Shown piece by piece: positions 13,701-28,700 of a stretch of DNA of 64,000 bases (position 1 is its first letter; each line of letters starts with the position of its first letter). The DNA lies in the NCBI GenBank assembly GCA_036924085.1, contig JAVGWX010000007.1, positions 35,612,953-35,676,952 of the forward strand, written 5' to 3'. The notes beneath the pieces are model-generated. The model had not been told where the DNA came from and made no database searches. It saw only the letters and a program-made list of their open reading frames with translations. Origin of the DNA: Ariolimax columbianus. Its lineage: Eukaryota > Mollusca > Gastropoda > Stylommatophora > Arionidae. The position numbers and the translations under genes were made by a program.

Positions 13701-16700
13701 ACCCTGACACAATGTCCTGTCAGCATGTTGGGCCTGACTGGACTAGCATCTCAGTTCCCTGACTGTTGTGATAAAAAAGTCACTAGTTAAGTCTTTGACT
13801 GGTAAAAATATCATTTTAGGTCATGAAGTTTAGGCAGAAGTAGATACATAAACAAGTGGGTAACAGAGTATCTAGACCACCAAAATAATAATGCAGTTTA
13901 CCAGCAGAGAGAAGTGAACATGGGGTCATATTGAAACTGTGCCACAGAGGCTTTAACAGGCTGGAGATAAACCGTTTGATTATCTGAACATAGAAACTAC
14001 TTATGAGAGAAACTGTAACGTTGATAGAACATCTGCTTCAATTGTTCCTAGACAAGTTCTGGGGATATACAAAAAAAACTCAGGCTGACCACAGTTTTCT
14101 CTGAGGTCATGCAATGAAGAGAATTTAACATGATGATGTCATAATTTGTCTAGTGTTAGTTGGGATGGACATTGTTGTATTTGTATAGCCATTGCATTCT
14201 GGCAGATATAGGTTATAGAGATTCCCTGCTTAGCACATGCAGTTCAGCATACATTATATTGACACAGTGGTGAAATTACATTGTCAGTTATCCAGAGTAT
14301 AATAAAGAATTAAATGTGGTCTTCATTGATCAAGAGGGAGCCTTTGATAGGGTCAATATGAGTAAACTCTGGGATGTTTTGGAGGAATACTGTGTTAGGG
14401 GACAGCTACTGGACAATAAAGGAGACATGTATTCCATCAGTGAAGGGACAGTTAGGACAAGTGTCGGACATACAAACTGGTTCCAAGTGAGTGGTGAGAT
14501 GCATCAAGGATGTGTGCTATCCCCACTTCTATTCATCATCTATAGGGATCAAGTCACCTGAATAACCAATCATCGTGAAAAGTCGCTCAATGAATTGAAT
14601 TTCGCAAATGACCAGAGCCTCTTCTACAATAAACAAGAGGATTTACAGCATCATCTCAACTGTCTCGACTCAGCCTGCCTAGAGTATGACATGAAGATTA
14701 ACTGTGGTAAGACAGAAATTATGACAATCAAACGTCAAACGACAGCACTTTCCACACTGGCAGCAAAACCCTAAAGCACATGCGGGAATTTCCGTACCTC
14801 TGAAGCATCTTCACTGACGACGTCAGGCTTGAAAGAGAAATAAAAAATTTAATTCAAAAGGCAAACAAGATGACCTACCAGCTAGCACCGATACTAAAAC
14901 ATCCAAGTGTCACTATGTCTACTAAACAAAAACTCATTAACACACTGATCATCCCTACATTATGTTATCAGTGTCAAACTTGGGCTCTATGAGAGAGACA
15001 CAAACGTAAGATCGAGACCTGTGATATGCGCTGGTTACGACGTGCAGCAGGAAAGAAATTCCCGACAAAATTCACAGCAACACTCTGAGGAATGTGGTGA
15101 GGACTACATTGGTTAACTGCTATATTGTTGCACAGAAGATATTTGGTCGTGTGACGACAAGGATGCTACATGATCAACCTGCAGCGAAATTACACTACGA
15201 GGAAGTCAACCCGGTGACGATGGATAGATGATATCAAAGGAACATTCTGATAGTTCAACATGTTGACAGCACAAGCCTCCTACTTAGCGCAAATTAGAAG
15301 TTGATACATACCTCCTCTCTGCGATACCGCAAGACGATAGCAGTAGAACACAATTCTGCAGCCTCTAAACCAGTATGAAAAACGTTAAGTTCAAAGAAGA
15401 AGTGTTCCAGGGTAAGGGTCTGAGTTGGTTGGAGTGATTGGATTGTTTATATGACATGACCTGACAAGACAGCATGTTTGTTTTTGTTTATTTTATTCTC
15501 TGAGAAGACTTATTGTTTTCTCCTGCTTATTTAGAAATATTGTTCACAAATGGTTAGCAGAATGGAAATAATTTCGTCTACTTCTACTTTTAATCTGTCC
15601 ATATTGATGCCATTGAATATCTTTCCTGGCATTGACAACAGTGTAATCCCTTAATAATTTCTGCAAAATGTTATATCTCCCTTCTTAGACAGTTTAATCA
15701 GAGGTCCTTCTTTCCATTACAAGAGCATTTTCTCTTCTTCCCATATCTTCTTGAATAAACCTTGTAATGTACATATGGTCTTATTTATATTTGTTATTAT
15801 ATCTTCCACTGCCATTCCATCTTATCTTGCCACACTCCCTCTCTTGAGTTTAGATATCTTCCTTTGAATTTCTATCTCACCCGGTGGGTTGCAGTCTGTC
15901 CAAGATCTCCTCTGCTAGTAGGGCATCCTGGAAATGATGACCTCCCTCAAATCACCTTTGTGCTATAGATTAGAGTTAGTGTATTTTGTCTTTGATATAA
16001 TGGATCTTTTTGTATATACTTTGCTCATCCTTGTACACAATAAGTAAAATAGCAGACACGATAAGCATAGTTTCTGACATGATTTCTGGTGATAAGATCC
16101 CTGTGAATGAGTGTTGCTGTTTCTCTAAAGTGCAGGAACTGTAGATGCCAGTGTAGTTACATTTGTTCTTGCACTTTCCCCAGCAGCAGCTCTACAGACC
16201 TCAGTTTTAGGAACCACTGGTGAAAATATTATTTCTGTTGTGTCATTTTGGAAGAAGAAGAAACAAATATACAAGATAAAATTATGTATCAAATAATACG
16301 AACATACAATGTTGATAATAATATTGGTGTTACAGAATGACATGGCTGATCTCCATGGCAGCATGCATATTTCTGAGACTGAATGGATGACTGCTGAAAA
16401 AAGTGCAGACACTAGTCCAGATGCAGTTGAGGCACATTTGGAGCTGGTTAAGGTTAGCTTCAAATCAGATATTGTAATTATCTTCCTCTACAGTACTGAA
16501 TGTGATTAGTATTGATTAGTATTGACTTTTAATCAATCAATGTTAACATTCTTTCATAACCACCAACTGGAGGATAGGACACAATAGTGAGTTTTTAACT
16601 GCAAAACTCACCCCATGTTGTCTGGTTTCTTCCTTTCCTCTGCCTTTAAAAAAAAAAGTAACATTTTTCTCCCTAAATGACCCATCCTCGGGCAGACATG

Positions 16701-19700
16701 TCTCCTGCAGACTAGCAATATCTATACCAAGACGATTGAGTTTGGCATCAATAACAGCCGTTTTTCTCCCGTCACCAATGTCTCTGAGGTCAGTGGCATG
16801 TCCCGGACACATGGTCCTGACATTCCGTCAATGTCTCTAAGGTCAGTGGCATGTACCGGACACATGGTCCTGACATTCCAAGTTGCAAGCCGAAGTCTGA
16901 AGTTTTCATTTTTAGTTTTATTGCCTGGTACACTTGATTTACAGCCTGCGATTTGGATTTTGTCCTAGCCCCAAGTACCCATTGAAGCAGACAGGCTGTT
17001 GTGGATCAACACCTTATTGGCCGGGGGCTGCCCAGCTTGAGGTGGGCGGTAATTGATTAGTGACACCTGAAAGTGTCTCCCACATTTGGAGACAGCCCGT
17101 CGCGCTCCAGCTTACGCCAATTGGCAAGGGCTTATAACCCGTAAACTGCCGTCTCCTGTTTTGATTCCGAGACCTGTTAAGGCCAGGGATGGAGTTGCAC
17201 CGCTCCATAACACAAATCATGGGCTAAAATATAACGACCATGTGTTGCCCATGTATCTTGGTCTGCCTTATTTGCACCAAGGTAAAGGTGATACCAATAC
17301 ATTTGGAACAAAGCAAGCTGCAGAAGCTGCCAGATCAGCAGAGCAATGCTCTATCTGTTTGGGGCTTCCCTCCTAGACCAGCCGCCAACCAAGGTCTGGT
17401 CTGCTCTGCCACAACACTTAACTGAGGTTGCCCTTCCTTGCTCTAGGATAAGACTTTGTATCCTTTTGTGTGTGTTTCTTCGCACATCGTTGGGTGGCTC
17501 GCCTTCTGCCCCTTCTCATGTTAATCAAAACAGTTCTGCCACCCAATGGCCAGGAGATGGACTTTGTGGTCAGAAGTTTTATGAGACACACACCATGGGA
17601 GCATTTAGTTGGTGTTGAGAGTTCATCCTCAACCCCACCCTAGCTATGACAACTTTTACAACCAATGTCTGCTATAAATGTTAACAATTTGTTTAACATT
17701 GTTAAGGGTTCTTGATAGGAAAATATTTTTATTCCAATGTTGTTCAGAATTTGTTCTTATCTCTCTTTCACTGTCTCTATTTCTTGCACTTTGTCTGTGT
17801 TTTTTATACTGTCATTATGTCACTTTGTCTCTGTTTAGCTTACATACTGTTTCTATTTCTCTTTTATACTGTCATTATGTCACTTTGTCTCTGTTTCACT
17901 TTCACTATGCCTCTGGTTTTTGTTTGCGGGGGGGGGGGGGGGGGGGGGGGGGTTTCTCGTTCGCCTTATTTCTCTATTCCCCAAGGCAGTATTGCGTTGC
18001 ACTGTGGTTTTTATTTTGTGCCTGTCGGCCCAGTGCATCTGACTTCAGCATGCATTTTATGTAAGGGTCTGCTTCCTCCTGCATTTTCTAAGGGTTTGCT
18101 TCTCTGGGGTAAGGGCTGGTGCTTTGATGGGGATAGAACCCAGCACCTTTGGATTGTAAGCCGTGTCACTTATCCACACCGTCCCCACGCCATCTCTGTT
18201 TCTCTTTCATTAGGTTTCTTTTCAACTCTGTTTCTCTTTCATAAGGTCTCTTTTCAACTCTATTTCTCTTTCATAAGGACTTTTTTCAAATCTGTCTCTG
18301 TTTCTCTTTCATAAGGTCTCTTTTCAACTCTATTTCTCTTTCATAAGCTCTTTCCCTCTGTCTTCGTTTCTCTTTCATAAGGTCTCTTTTTAACTCTGTT
18401 TCTCTTTCATAAGATCTCTTTTTCACTGTTTTTGTTTCACAATCTTTGTTTCTCTCTCATGAAAACTCTTTTTCTTCTGTCTCTTTTTCACTTTGTCTCT
18501 AATTCTCTTTCATAAAGTGTTTTTCACTCTGTCTCAGTTTCTCTTTCATAATGTTTGTTTTTGACTCTGTCTTTGTTTCACTCATTCACTTTGTCTCTGT
18601 TTCTTTCTTGTACTCTGTATTTAAATATATCTTTATTTCTCTCTTTCAATATGTCTCTGTTTCTCTTTTTTGCTGTTTCTGTTTCTCTCTTTCTTATTGT
18701 CTGAGTTTCTGTTTTTCACCCTGTCTCTATTTCTCTTTATCTTACTGTCTGAGTTTATGTCTTTTACCCTGTCTCTGTTTCTCCTTTTCACCCTGTCTCT
18801 GTTTCCCCTTTTCACCCTGTCTCTGTTTCTCCTTTTCATCCTGTCTCTGTGTCTCCTTTTCACCCTGTCTCTGTTTCTCCTTTTCACTTTGTTTCCATTT
18901 AGCTTTCACGCTGTCTCTGCTTCTTTTCCACTCTGTCTCTGTTTCTCATCCACTCTGTCTCACTTATTCACTTTTGTTTTTTTCTTTTACTCTTTTTAAA
19001 TATATCTTTATTTTTCTCTTTCTCTGTTTCTCTCTTTTGCAGTTTGTCTCTATCTTACTGTCTGAGTTTATGTCTCTGATTCTCTCTTTTGCTCTCTGTT
19101 TCTTTATTTCGTATCTGATAATTTCTATATGCTTTCGACCAGTCTTTCCTAGAGAATGCAAAGACTAGCAGGGCTAATGTAGACAATCTGAATGATCTTG
19201 CACGAGATCTAGATCGGATGGGGAACTCAAAGAGTCGTACTTTGATCAACCATCTTATTGGCTCAGTTAACCACAGGTGTGAACAACTAATTGGCCAGGC
19301 AGAGGCCAGAGTTGTGTCTCTTGAGGTGAGTGATGGATGTTCTCCCCAGATCCTATCATTATCAAAATGTCCTAAATGATCTGTCCTGATCATCTTATTT
19401 TCCACATGCCTATATGTGTGTATATGTAGTATGTTTTAGTAATTGCACAAAGGCGAGCTTGGAAGTTCTGAAGAACAGGCTTAAAATCTTGTCTTTTGAG
19501 TATAGTAGTGAATGTAGACTATTATTCATATCTGCTGAATGAATTCTGACAATGTTTGTACAACTGTTTAATTCCCATTTGTAGCAGCAGATTTAAAATT
19601 CCACGCGTCACTTCAGCTGTACAGCAAATAGATAGAATACCAAATGTATAGCAGCCTTCAGTGTGCTATGAAAAAAAATACCAGGAGCAGAAAAAATGCA

Positions 19701-22700
19701 ACTATATTCGTAGTGAGGGCTTCATTTGTTTGTTTTAGGTGGATTTATTGATGTTAGACTGGGGGCACTATTTGCTTCAAAGTTCACTATTGACTGTGCA
19801 AATAAAGGCTTTAGTTGCTTCCCTTACTTCTCATACCTTGACGAGATCTTCATTTCACACAATATACTATTTCTGGATCAGTCACTTTCTCTTTCATGTT
19901 CTCTTGTCAAGTGTTCCAGGTTTTGTTTGCACTAGTGCCATGATGGCTGGCTTATGAGTTATATCTAACACTGTTCTCTCATTGTTAAATGCATAAATAG
20001 ATGTGTTGTGACATTATATGCAGTGGTTTGTACTTGAACAATTAGAACATTCAGATGTCAGTGACGATATGTGCCTTAGATTTTTTTAATTTTAAAAAAT
20101 AGATAGTTAAGGAATAATTGTACAACACAAATGAGGAATAATGTGGACATAATTTTGGAACTTGTGATTATGAGGTCTGATGATCATTTTGAGAAGTTTT
20201 TATAGTGAAAAAATGTTGTCATGTCTGAAAATACACTCTGAAATCTTGTTTGATACATTAATAATGCAATATGCATGACTATTTTTATATATTTATGCCA
20301 TATCTATGCTCACTGTCTTACATGCTTTTTGTTGTTGTTCAATTTTACTATGACTAATTAAGTGTTTTTTTTTGGAGCCGAAGATGCAGCACAGTGAATA
20401 AACTGACAGTCAGCAACTTACAGCTTGCTGCTTGCATTAGGGTCAGCTTCTTCTTCTTCGATCAATTAATGCTATGATTCTAATCTAGTGGGGTTCGCAA
20501 AGGAGACTGCGTTTCAGGTTTTCACCCATGCCCCATAGCTTTTTGAGCATGGTCATTTCCCTGGGCAAGACTGCCTCTCTTTGGTTTGCCTAAGTGGGGC
20601 AGTCTTTTAGGATATGTTCTGGTGTCTGCTTGAAATCGGGGTCAGCAAACTAGAGCTGATCAAGACCCTATTCAGCTTCCAAGCAGCAACCCTGAAACCG
20701 GTTGTACAAATGCAGTCTGGTTAAGAGAATAGGGATGTCAGTAGAAAGGCAAACCTAGTGTCCAAAAGAGACAGATAAAATTAGATGTGTTGGATCAAAA
20801 GGCTCGGGAATTGCAGCCTTGCTCTAAACTACAACACAATGTTACGTCCTATTCTGGAAGAGCGCCGAAGAAGTTTTTTCTGTTATCGCAAACTTTATGC
20901 TGAAACATACAAAATTAACATTATATGACATGATTTCTAAGCTGTAGTTGTAATTGTATTTTTTTTTTTTTGGTTAAGTTTTTGCCTCTCTGTATTCTAC
21001 TGGCATGGGCACAATCCTTTCCGACCTGGTCCGCAGTCTTTTAGGTGATAGCAGGCCGTATTAACCAGTGATTGGATTCATGTGTATGTCTGTATGTACC
21101 TATGCTAGTTAGGGCGCTCTCAGAGGTCAACCCAATAAAAGGACCTCACACTGATGGCACATGTGAAAGTTGTGTAAGAGTGTGATTGTTGGACAGAGTA
21201 AAATAAAACAGAGTGATAGGTAAGAAGAGAGGAGTCTGAGTATGGTTATGAAACTGGTTGTATATAGACTCTGCAAGGTCTTCTAAGCCAGTATAAAGAC
21301 GTTAAGTTAAATTAGCATTAAGTTATTTCCTAAAATGATACTAACAAATAATTTGTTTTTCTAATTGAGTTGACAGTAGTTTCCCACAAGAAAGGAACTC
21401 CTGACCATGGAAATATAATTATATTTGTGTTAAAGGTTCTGCCTTCTCTTCAACCAGTTTGAACTACCATGTCATATAGTGACTTATCTCCCTTTCAATC
21501 TATTTACCCTTTTCACATGAAAACAAAAGGAAACACTGAAAACTGATTCTTTCATCATAAAAACATAGTTAATCATTTATTGCATAATATAGCCATACAC
21601 GTAATTTATCTACTAATCTAACTATGTCTAAATTCTCATCTTGAAGATTTTTATAAATTACTTGATGGAATCTCCGGATCTAGTACCTAGTTTGATATCT
21701 TTATCATAAACAGCTGCATCTAATAAACTTATTTAATCTCTTTAGTTTGTGGTCCTTCATCTTTGACAGCCTGACAGCTTCCATTCGTCTAGTCTTCACT
21801 GTGGAACCAACGAATTCTCAAACATACTTTGGAAGCGTAATCCCTGGTGTTCTGGACAGTTTTTGAGGCAGTATTTGATGTTTGGGCTTACACCTTTATC
21901 CTACAACCTGACATGGACAGTCTTCGAGACAGATTTGAGACAGTATTTGGTGTCTGCTTACACCCTGTATGTACAATCTGACATGGATAGTTTTTGGTGT
22001 CTTTCTGACACCTTTTCGTACAATCTGACATGGACAGGGGTTTGGTGTCTTTCTTACACCTTTTCGTACAATCTGACATGGACAGTTTTTGGTGTCTTTC
22101 TGACACCTTTTTGTACAATCTGACATGGACAGTTTTTGAGACAGCATTTGTAGTCTGCTTACATCTTTTTCTTACAATCTGACATGGACAGTTTTCTAGA
22201 CAGTTTTTTGAGACAGTATTATGTGTCTGGGCTTACACCTTTCATTTACTGTCATTTCCAGGAGGACATGAGTAAATGCCTTTGAAATTTACAGCTACAT
22301 TTCGACCACTACTCTCACATTCACTGGGGTCAGTTCACTGTCCTTTCCATCAGGCAATAATATGCACTACCTATGGAACTCAAGTGAAAAACCTCCCAGC
22401 CTTTACTGCCTCCCTGTAGGGAAAGGTCACGAGGTACTTCTGTCACTACCCCATTGCCAGCTCAAAGCTAGTGTCACTGCTCGGCATCCACCGCCTGTCA
22501 ATCTGTCAAGTTCCCCATTTCTGGAGCCTCTTCAAACTTTCTGGACACTAAGCATTGGACAGTTTTAACCTCACCCAACTTCTAATGACAACTTGTCACC
22601 AAATCATAGGTGGCTCAAACCCCCTTACCAATCCTTTTGTACCATCTGGATACTACGACATGGGCGGATCTAATCCCCCACTGAATTCTAGCTACCATCT

Positions 22701-25700
22701 AACTAGCAGTCTTAGGAACTATCCCTCTGAATCACAATTTTCCCCACTACTGAAATTACTGTCTTGCATGAGTTAAATCTTTTAGAACTATCGCACCAAA
22801 CTGTGGATAATGACTCAAGTAAAAATGTCCATGAAACCTTCCCACGACCCGATTCTTGGACAATAAAAATCCAGGCTAAAAGAAACATGCCCATTGTACC
22901 TGACCTCTACTAGCTTCTGACTGAACTCTCCTACGTGAGATGTCTTCTCACCTGTTTGCCAACAGTCCATCTAAAATTAGCTTCAACCCTTCTAAGTACC
23001 ACTATTTACTTCAGTGACCAAGTGAGTTTGAGGACTACCACCACTGGATCCCACTTCTGTCATATGATTGACACCGTCACATTTGTAAGTTAGACTAACT
23101 AACAATTTTATATAAAGAAAACCATGAGGGGAAATCGCTATAGCCTGTACTTTTGTAGCACTAACATAAATCATGACTTTCATAAAGACCCTGTTTAAAA
23201 CTGTGTTCCAACACCTAAAACTTTCATTATGTTTTTAGATTATTTTGCTTATTCAGTTTTTCCTAACCATTTCATTTTGTTATTCTTTTTGTTTGGTTTT
23301 TTGTTTATTTCTATTTGTTGGCTCTGTAATTGTAATCTAATGTTAGATTAATTTTGTTCGGTATTTCTGTTTTGTCATTTTTGCCCTTCAAATCCTTGAT
23401 AAGGTCATTTAGGTAAATAATGCCATTTTTGTTCCGGTTATGTTAAAATATACATCTTTGAAATAACAAGGATAGAGTTGTATATAGTATTTATGTTATG
23501 AGCTTGAAATGAAATTGTCATATCTTTGTTTTGCAGGAAATCAAGGGTCAATGTTATGAGCTTGAAATGAAATTGTCATATCTTTGTTTTGCAGGAAATC
23601 AAGGGTCAATGTTATTGAGCTTGAAATGAAATTGTCATATCTTTGTTTTGCAGGAAATCAAGGGTCAATGTTATGAGCTTGAAATGAAATTGTCATATCT
23701 TTGTTTTGCAGGAAATCAAGGGTCAATGTTATTGAGCTTGAAATGAAATTGTCATATCTTTGTTTTGCAGGAAATTAAGGGTCAATGTTATGAGCTTGAA
23801 ATGAAATTGTCATATCTTTGTTTTGCAGGAAATCAAGGGTCAATGTTATGAGCTTGAAATGAAATTGTCATATCTTTGTTTTGCAGGAAATCAAGGGTCA
23901 ATGTTATGAGCTTGAAATGAAATTGTCATATCTTTGTTTTGCAGGAAATCAAGGGTCAATGTTATGAGCTTGAAATGAAATTGTCATATCTTTGTTTTGC
24001 AGGAAATCAAGGGTCAATGTTATGAGCTTGAAATGAAATTGTCATATCTTTGTTTTGCAGGAAATCAAGGGTCAATGTTATTGAGCTTGAAATGAAATTG
24101 TCATATCTTTGTTTTGCAGGAAATCAAGGGTCAATGTTATGAGCTTGAAATGAAATTGTGATAGCTTTGTTTTGCAGGAAATCAAGGGTCAGTGGGAAGA
24201 CTTTATGTCTGTGATGTCATCAGTTGAAACACAGTTACAGGACTCCAATGCTAAAATGAGTGCCATCACACCTACATCTGGAACTCTAACATACATCGAG
24301 CTTTGCAATCGACTTAGCTCTCTACAGGTGAGCTTATCAATTAAATAGAAGTTCATGCGTAATATTAACCCTTTGAACCCTGGTTACCCAGTCGGTAAAA
24401 TCCAATTCTCCTGTGTTCCTGAGAAAATATGCACATTTGAGTAAAGCTATTTACTATGACAAAACTATGTGCTCTAATTTAGTTATTTTATCTAAAATTG
24501 ACTGGCCTGCTAATCTCCAATATTCCTACTTCAGTAGAGTGTGGAATATATTCATCAAATTTACTTGATACATTATGTGGGATACCTCCCCAGGACTGAT
24601 CCTCCAAGGAGCAGATTTAGCGTAATCCTAATGAATGATAACCCGAAGCACACACATGTTGTCGTTCAAAACAACTGATCCTTTTCAGAATAATTACCAT
24701 CTAAATCCAATTTATCAGCCTTGAAATTACTTTTAACTTGCTCTGTTGTTAACCTTTTAGAATGGCCATTTCCTGAATATAAACCCCAAAAAAATTTTAC
24801 ATCAGGAAATCAAAGTAAAAACATGTTTCGATATTTGCGCCACCATATTTGTTATTTTTGGAAATGTGTGTACTGTGTAGATGTCACTATATTATGGTCA
24901 AAATCGAAGCAGTACAGCAAAAAATATACCTTAAAATAATGGTCCACCAGTCACGCCGGCAAATGGGTTGATCAGGGAATGGGGTATTTACACACACCCT
25001 GATATATATGTGTCCCGGGTTCAAAGGGTTAATGTATGTGTGTTCAACTTGAATCTCTATCTTATTTTTACAAGATGAGGCTGAGAAATCCAGGACTTTC
25101 AAATATTAATTTTTAACAAGGCCGAAAATGATCGGAAAACTATGAAATTGTGTGACAATAATAAGAAGATGTTTACCTTCATTTTGCCTATTTCAGCTTG
25201 TACTCAAAATGTTCACTGCCTGGTTGCAAAAAATGTGCATACCTGGGTGCCCCACATTTAATTGTGCGCCATTCTTGCTCATTCAAATACCTTCTTTTTC
25301 CGTTATCTTAGCTTTGTCCAAGTTGTCAATTTTCTTTTGGTAGACATTCTTTTGCAAAACATCTCAAATCCTGTACTTTATGAGTTTTGCTCTGGACTAT
25401 TGGTAGCAATAAATTTAGTTCAATGAATTCAGGTGTCTCCTGATTTAGAAGCACAACGGGTTTCCTTGCTGTAAGATGAAAAACATTAACATTTCCAAGT
25501 TTGACCACATCAGAAATGATGCAGCTGGCTTAGGAGAGACAATTTGGACACCTCACAATGGCCATCAGGGTGCAAGTGGGCTGTTAACTAACTATACTGA
25601 AATGGACAAAATGTAGATACAAATTTTCTCACTAAGGACACCAAGTTTCCCAATAATTGGTTTATTTTTAGCCGACTTTAAAAATAAATGTTTGAGGTCA

Positions 25701-28700
25701 TGAATTTCTCGGTCTCACCCTGAATAATGAATGTAAAATACCACTATAAAGAAGATTGTGAGAAAATGTCTGCCTTGGTAAGGGTAACAATAAATTAAGT
25801 TATTGTATCTGAATAAAGTACATGTTTCACAATTGTCAAGAAATTCCGAGAGATTAAGATGTCTCTGTTTATGTATGTTCATATTTTTTTGTACTTGAAC
25901 TGCCATTTTGAGTTGGAGCTTGTCATGATTTGTGTGTATTCATCAAGTCTATAGAAACATTCTACAAAGAGGGCGCCGTAACTGGCTGCGGGTCTATATT
26001 GCTCTACTGCTTTGGTTCAATATGGATGCCGCCAGACCACAGATTTGGCTGAAATTGACAATAGTATTCGACTACTTACACGTGTGTTCACGGAAACGTG
26101 GTGTTGTTTTCCGTTTGGACTGGTTAATTCGTTCGTTTTTTTGTGATTTCTTTCGTCCGATTATTCTGGTCTGGACATCACCTATGAATGGAATGGCACT
26201 ATGCTTAAACCTGTGTCATATTTGATGGCCTAGTTCACACGGCTGAACTTCACGAAATTGGTGTGTGAAAAATTTAGACACTACTATAATGAATTGAACA
26301 CAGCTGGGGAAAGATGCCAGACTCACTCACACGCTGAGTGATGTCCCTATGACCTCTTGTGGTTATGGAAAAGGCACAACACACAACGTTAGATGTCATC
26401 CCTCTCCGCTGCCTCGTGGGATACCTGTTTACGGGAAAGGCTTCGGGAGTAAACCCTGAGGAAAAATCTGCATCCTATGCTATCTCCAGTTGTCTCTATA
26501 AATATCTTGCCACTGCCCAAAGGTAGCTCAGGGCCAGAGAATGAGGTTGACAAAAGGCGCAGTTTCTTCCTCACTTTAATCCAAATTACTGCACAGGTCA
26601 TCCATATCAGCGGACACATCAAGAGAAAAGACTGTCCACACGGTTGAACAAAGAGAGTGGTCTTCATAACTTGTGATGGACGAACATCATAATAGAGACA
26701 TTAATGTTTGTTATATTTGGTCGAAATTTATAAATATACTCATCATCATTAAGTTGGAGGTTGATAGTAATAGATCTCCAGCTGTCTCTGTTCTGTGCCA
26801 TGTTGATACATTCAGTCAGATTATGATCCGACCACATTCTGATGTTGTCTGACCATCTGTTGCTCTGTCGTCCTCTAACTCTCTTGTCCTCCGGTCTTCC
26901 ATTCAATATAATTTTTAGCACACTGTCATGTTTATGACCAAAGTATTTTGTTTTTCTGCTTTTTATTTGATTCAGAAACATCTTCTCCACCTTGAGTTGT
27001 TCCAGGACCTCACTATTTGTTTTCTTATCTTTCTAAGAAACTCATTCGTCTTTTGAAAACCCACATTTCAAAGGCTTCAATACTTATCTTTATTTTCTTT
27101 GTCCAGGTCTATGCAATAAAACTGAATGCACATAGCATATATTGATTCTCCTTTCTAGCTTCTGAGATATCTGCTTGGTCAGAAGTGTAGGTCTCATGCT
27201 GTTAGATATATTCTATGTCATTGCAATTCTTTTAATGATCTCCCTTTCCAATGTGCCCTCCTCCGTTATTAGCTGGCGAAGGTATAAGTAGCTTGACACT
27301 TGTTCCAGACTTTCTCCATTTAAGTGGATCTCAACAGGGGGACTTTCTTTCCATTTGGTGAACACCATAACTTTTTTTCTTTTTTTTTTAAGTTGATTTC
27401 CAGCTCACATTGCTGGCTCTTGCTGTTTATCACACCCTTTAGGTTCTGTAGATAAATTGAATTCTCAGCTATTAACACTACATCATCCGCATATCAGATA
27501 TTATTGATACTTCCTTAAAAGTTATTGAAAATTGTTTCTGTGTATATATACACACTTCAGCTGTTAGAAACCGAATCACCGCTCACTGATCAACTCTGGA
27601 CAGATTCCGTATCACACCCACCATGTTTTTAACAGTCTGCTGAGGAAACTATGAGTCGGAGGATAATGAAATTTTTATAACTTGACAGTTGGTATGTGCT
27701 TTTTACACTAGAATTGACGTCATCATGCACATCGTACGTATGTTCACTTGGTGCAGTTAGGTCCGGTTTCATTTGAACATGCCTTGTAAACATCTTCAAT
27801 GAGTTATATTTTCTTGCAATTCATAGAACTTTTTGTAAAGGCTTTTGGACATGTCAATATTCCTCTATGCTTGTGACACATGGACAATTACAGCTGACCT
27901 GCAGCGGAGGAGGATACAGGCCTTGGAGTTTAGATATTTCTGAAGACCTCTAAATGTCACATTCAAAGACTGAGTTACAACTGAGGAAATACAAAAAATG
28001 ATTACAATAGCAATAGAGCGTTTTGAAGAGCTCTTGGCAACTATCAAAAGAAGAAAACTTGCTTGGTACGAGCACATATCGAGTTCAAATGATCTTGCAA
28101 ATATGATTGCGCGCGAAAAGGTGCAAGGTAGAAACAAAGAGGTCGTCCCAAAAAGAGGTGAGAGGATAATATAAAAGAATGAACCAATCTTCGACCACAG
28201 GAGGCACAGGCAGTGGCCACTGACAGAGAGGGATGGCGTAAGGTTGTGGGATGTCTTCATGTATGCCCCAATGACCTCACCGGTTATGGGATGACCTGAC
28301 CTGACAATACCAAAAGCTGATTATGAAATGTTTCACCACATTTGAACTTTTGTAATACATTTATTTTCTGCCTCTTTTCATTCATCCTTTTAAAAATATG
28401 CACAATTATCTGCCTGATAAAAATATACACACACTACCTGAAGCACTAATGAAGTTTCATTGATTTATTTTTACAAATAAATTGAAAGAATATTCCTTGC
28501 TGTAACTGTAATGTTTTTATTGTTGTCATTCGTCTTTGCTATTATTCTATCACATCATCATGTGACATTTCATCTAATTTATTACCTGTAATTGATAAAT
28601 GCTGTGATCTGTCTTCTGTTGTTATTCTGTGACCTTGATATGTTCTGATCATATTGTTATCTATTGTGTTTCTGTGGTACGTCTTCTTTTGTGACTGTGA

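Larger units (their letters stand above)
17760..19125. repeat. CT-rich low-complexity tract, interrupted by a SINE
   Basis: Degenerate tandem tctctgtttctctttcat-type units, almost pure pyrimidine on the + strand over about 900 bp (18190-19125), plus a smaller part before the SINE. It ends next to the exon 7 acceptor. Frames of about 200 codons inside it are compositional artefacts. Confidence 0.9.

Noticed and set aside
17678..19168. Frames of 128-205 codons rich in Ser, Phe, Leu, Cys, and a minus frame rich in Arg/Asp/Lys
   Set aside because: Produced by the CT-rich tandem tract and the SINE inside it.
23493..24177. CRISPR array
   Set aside because: The units are contiguous 58/59-bp direct repeats without unique spacers, in a eukaryotic intron. 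The same applies to all other arrays in the window.
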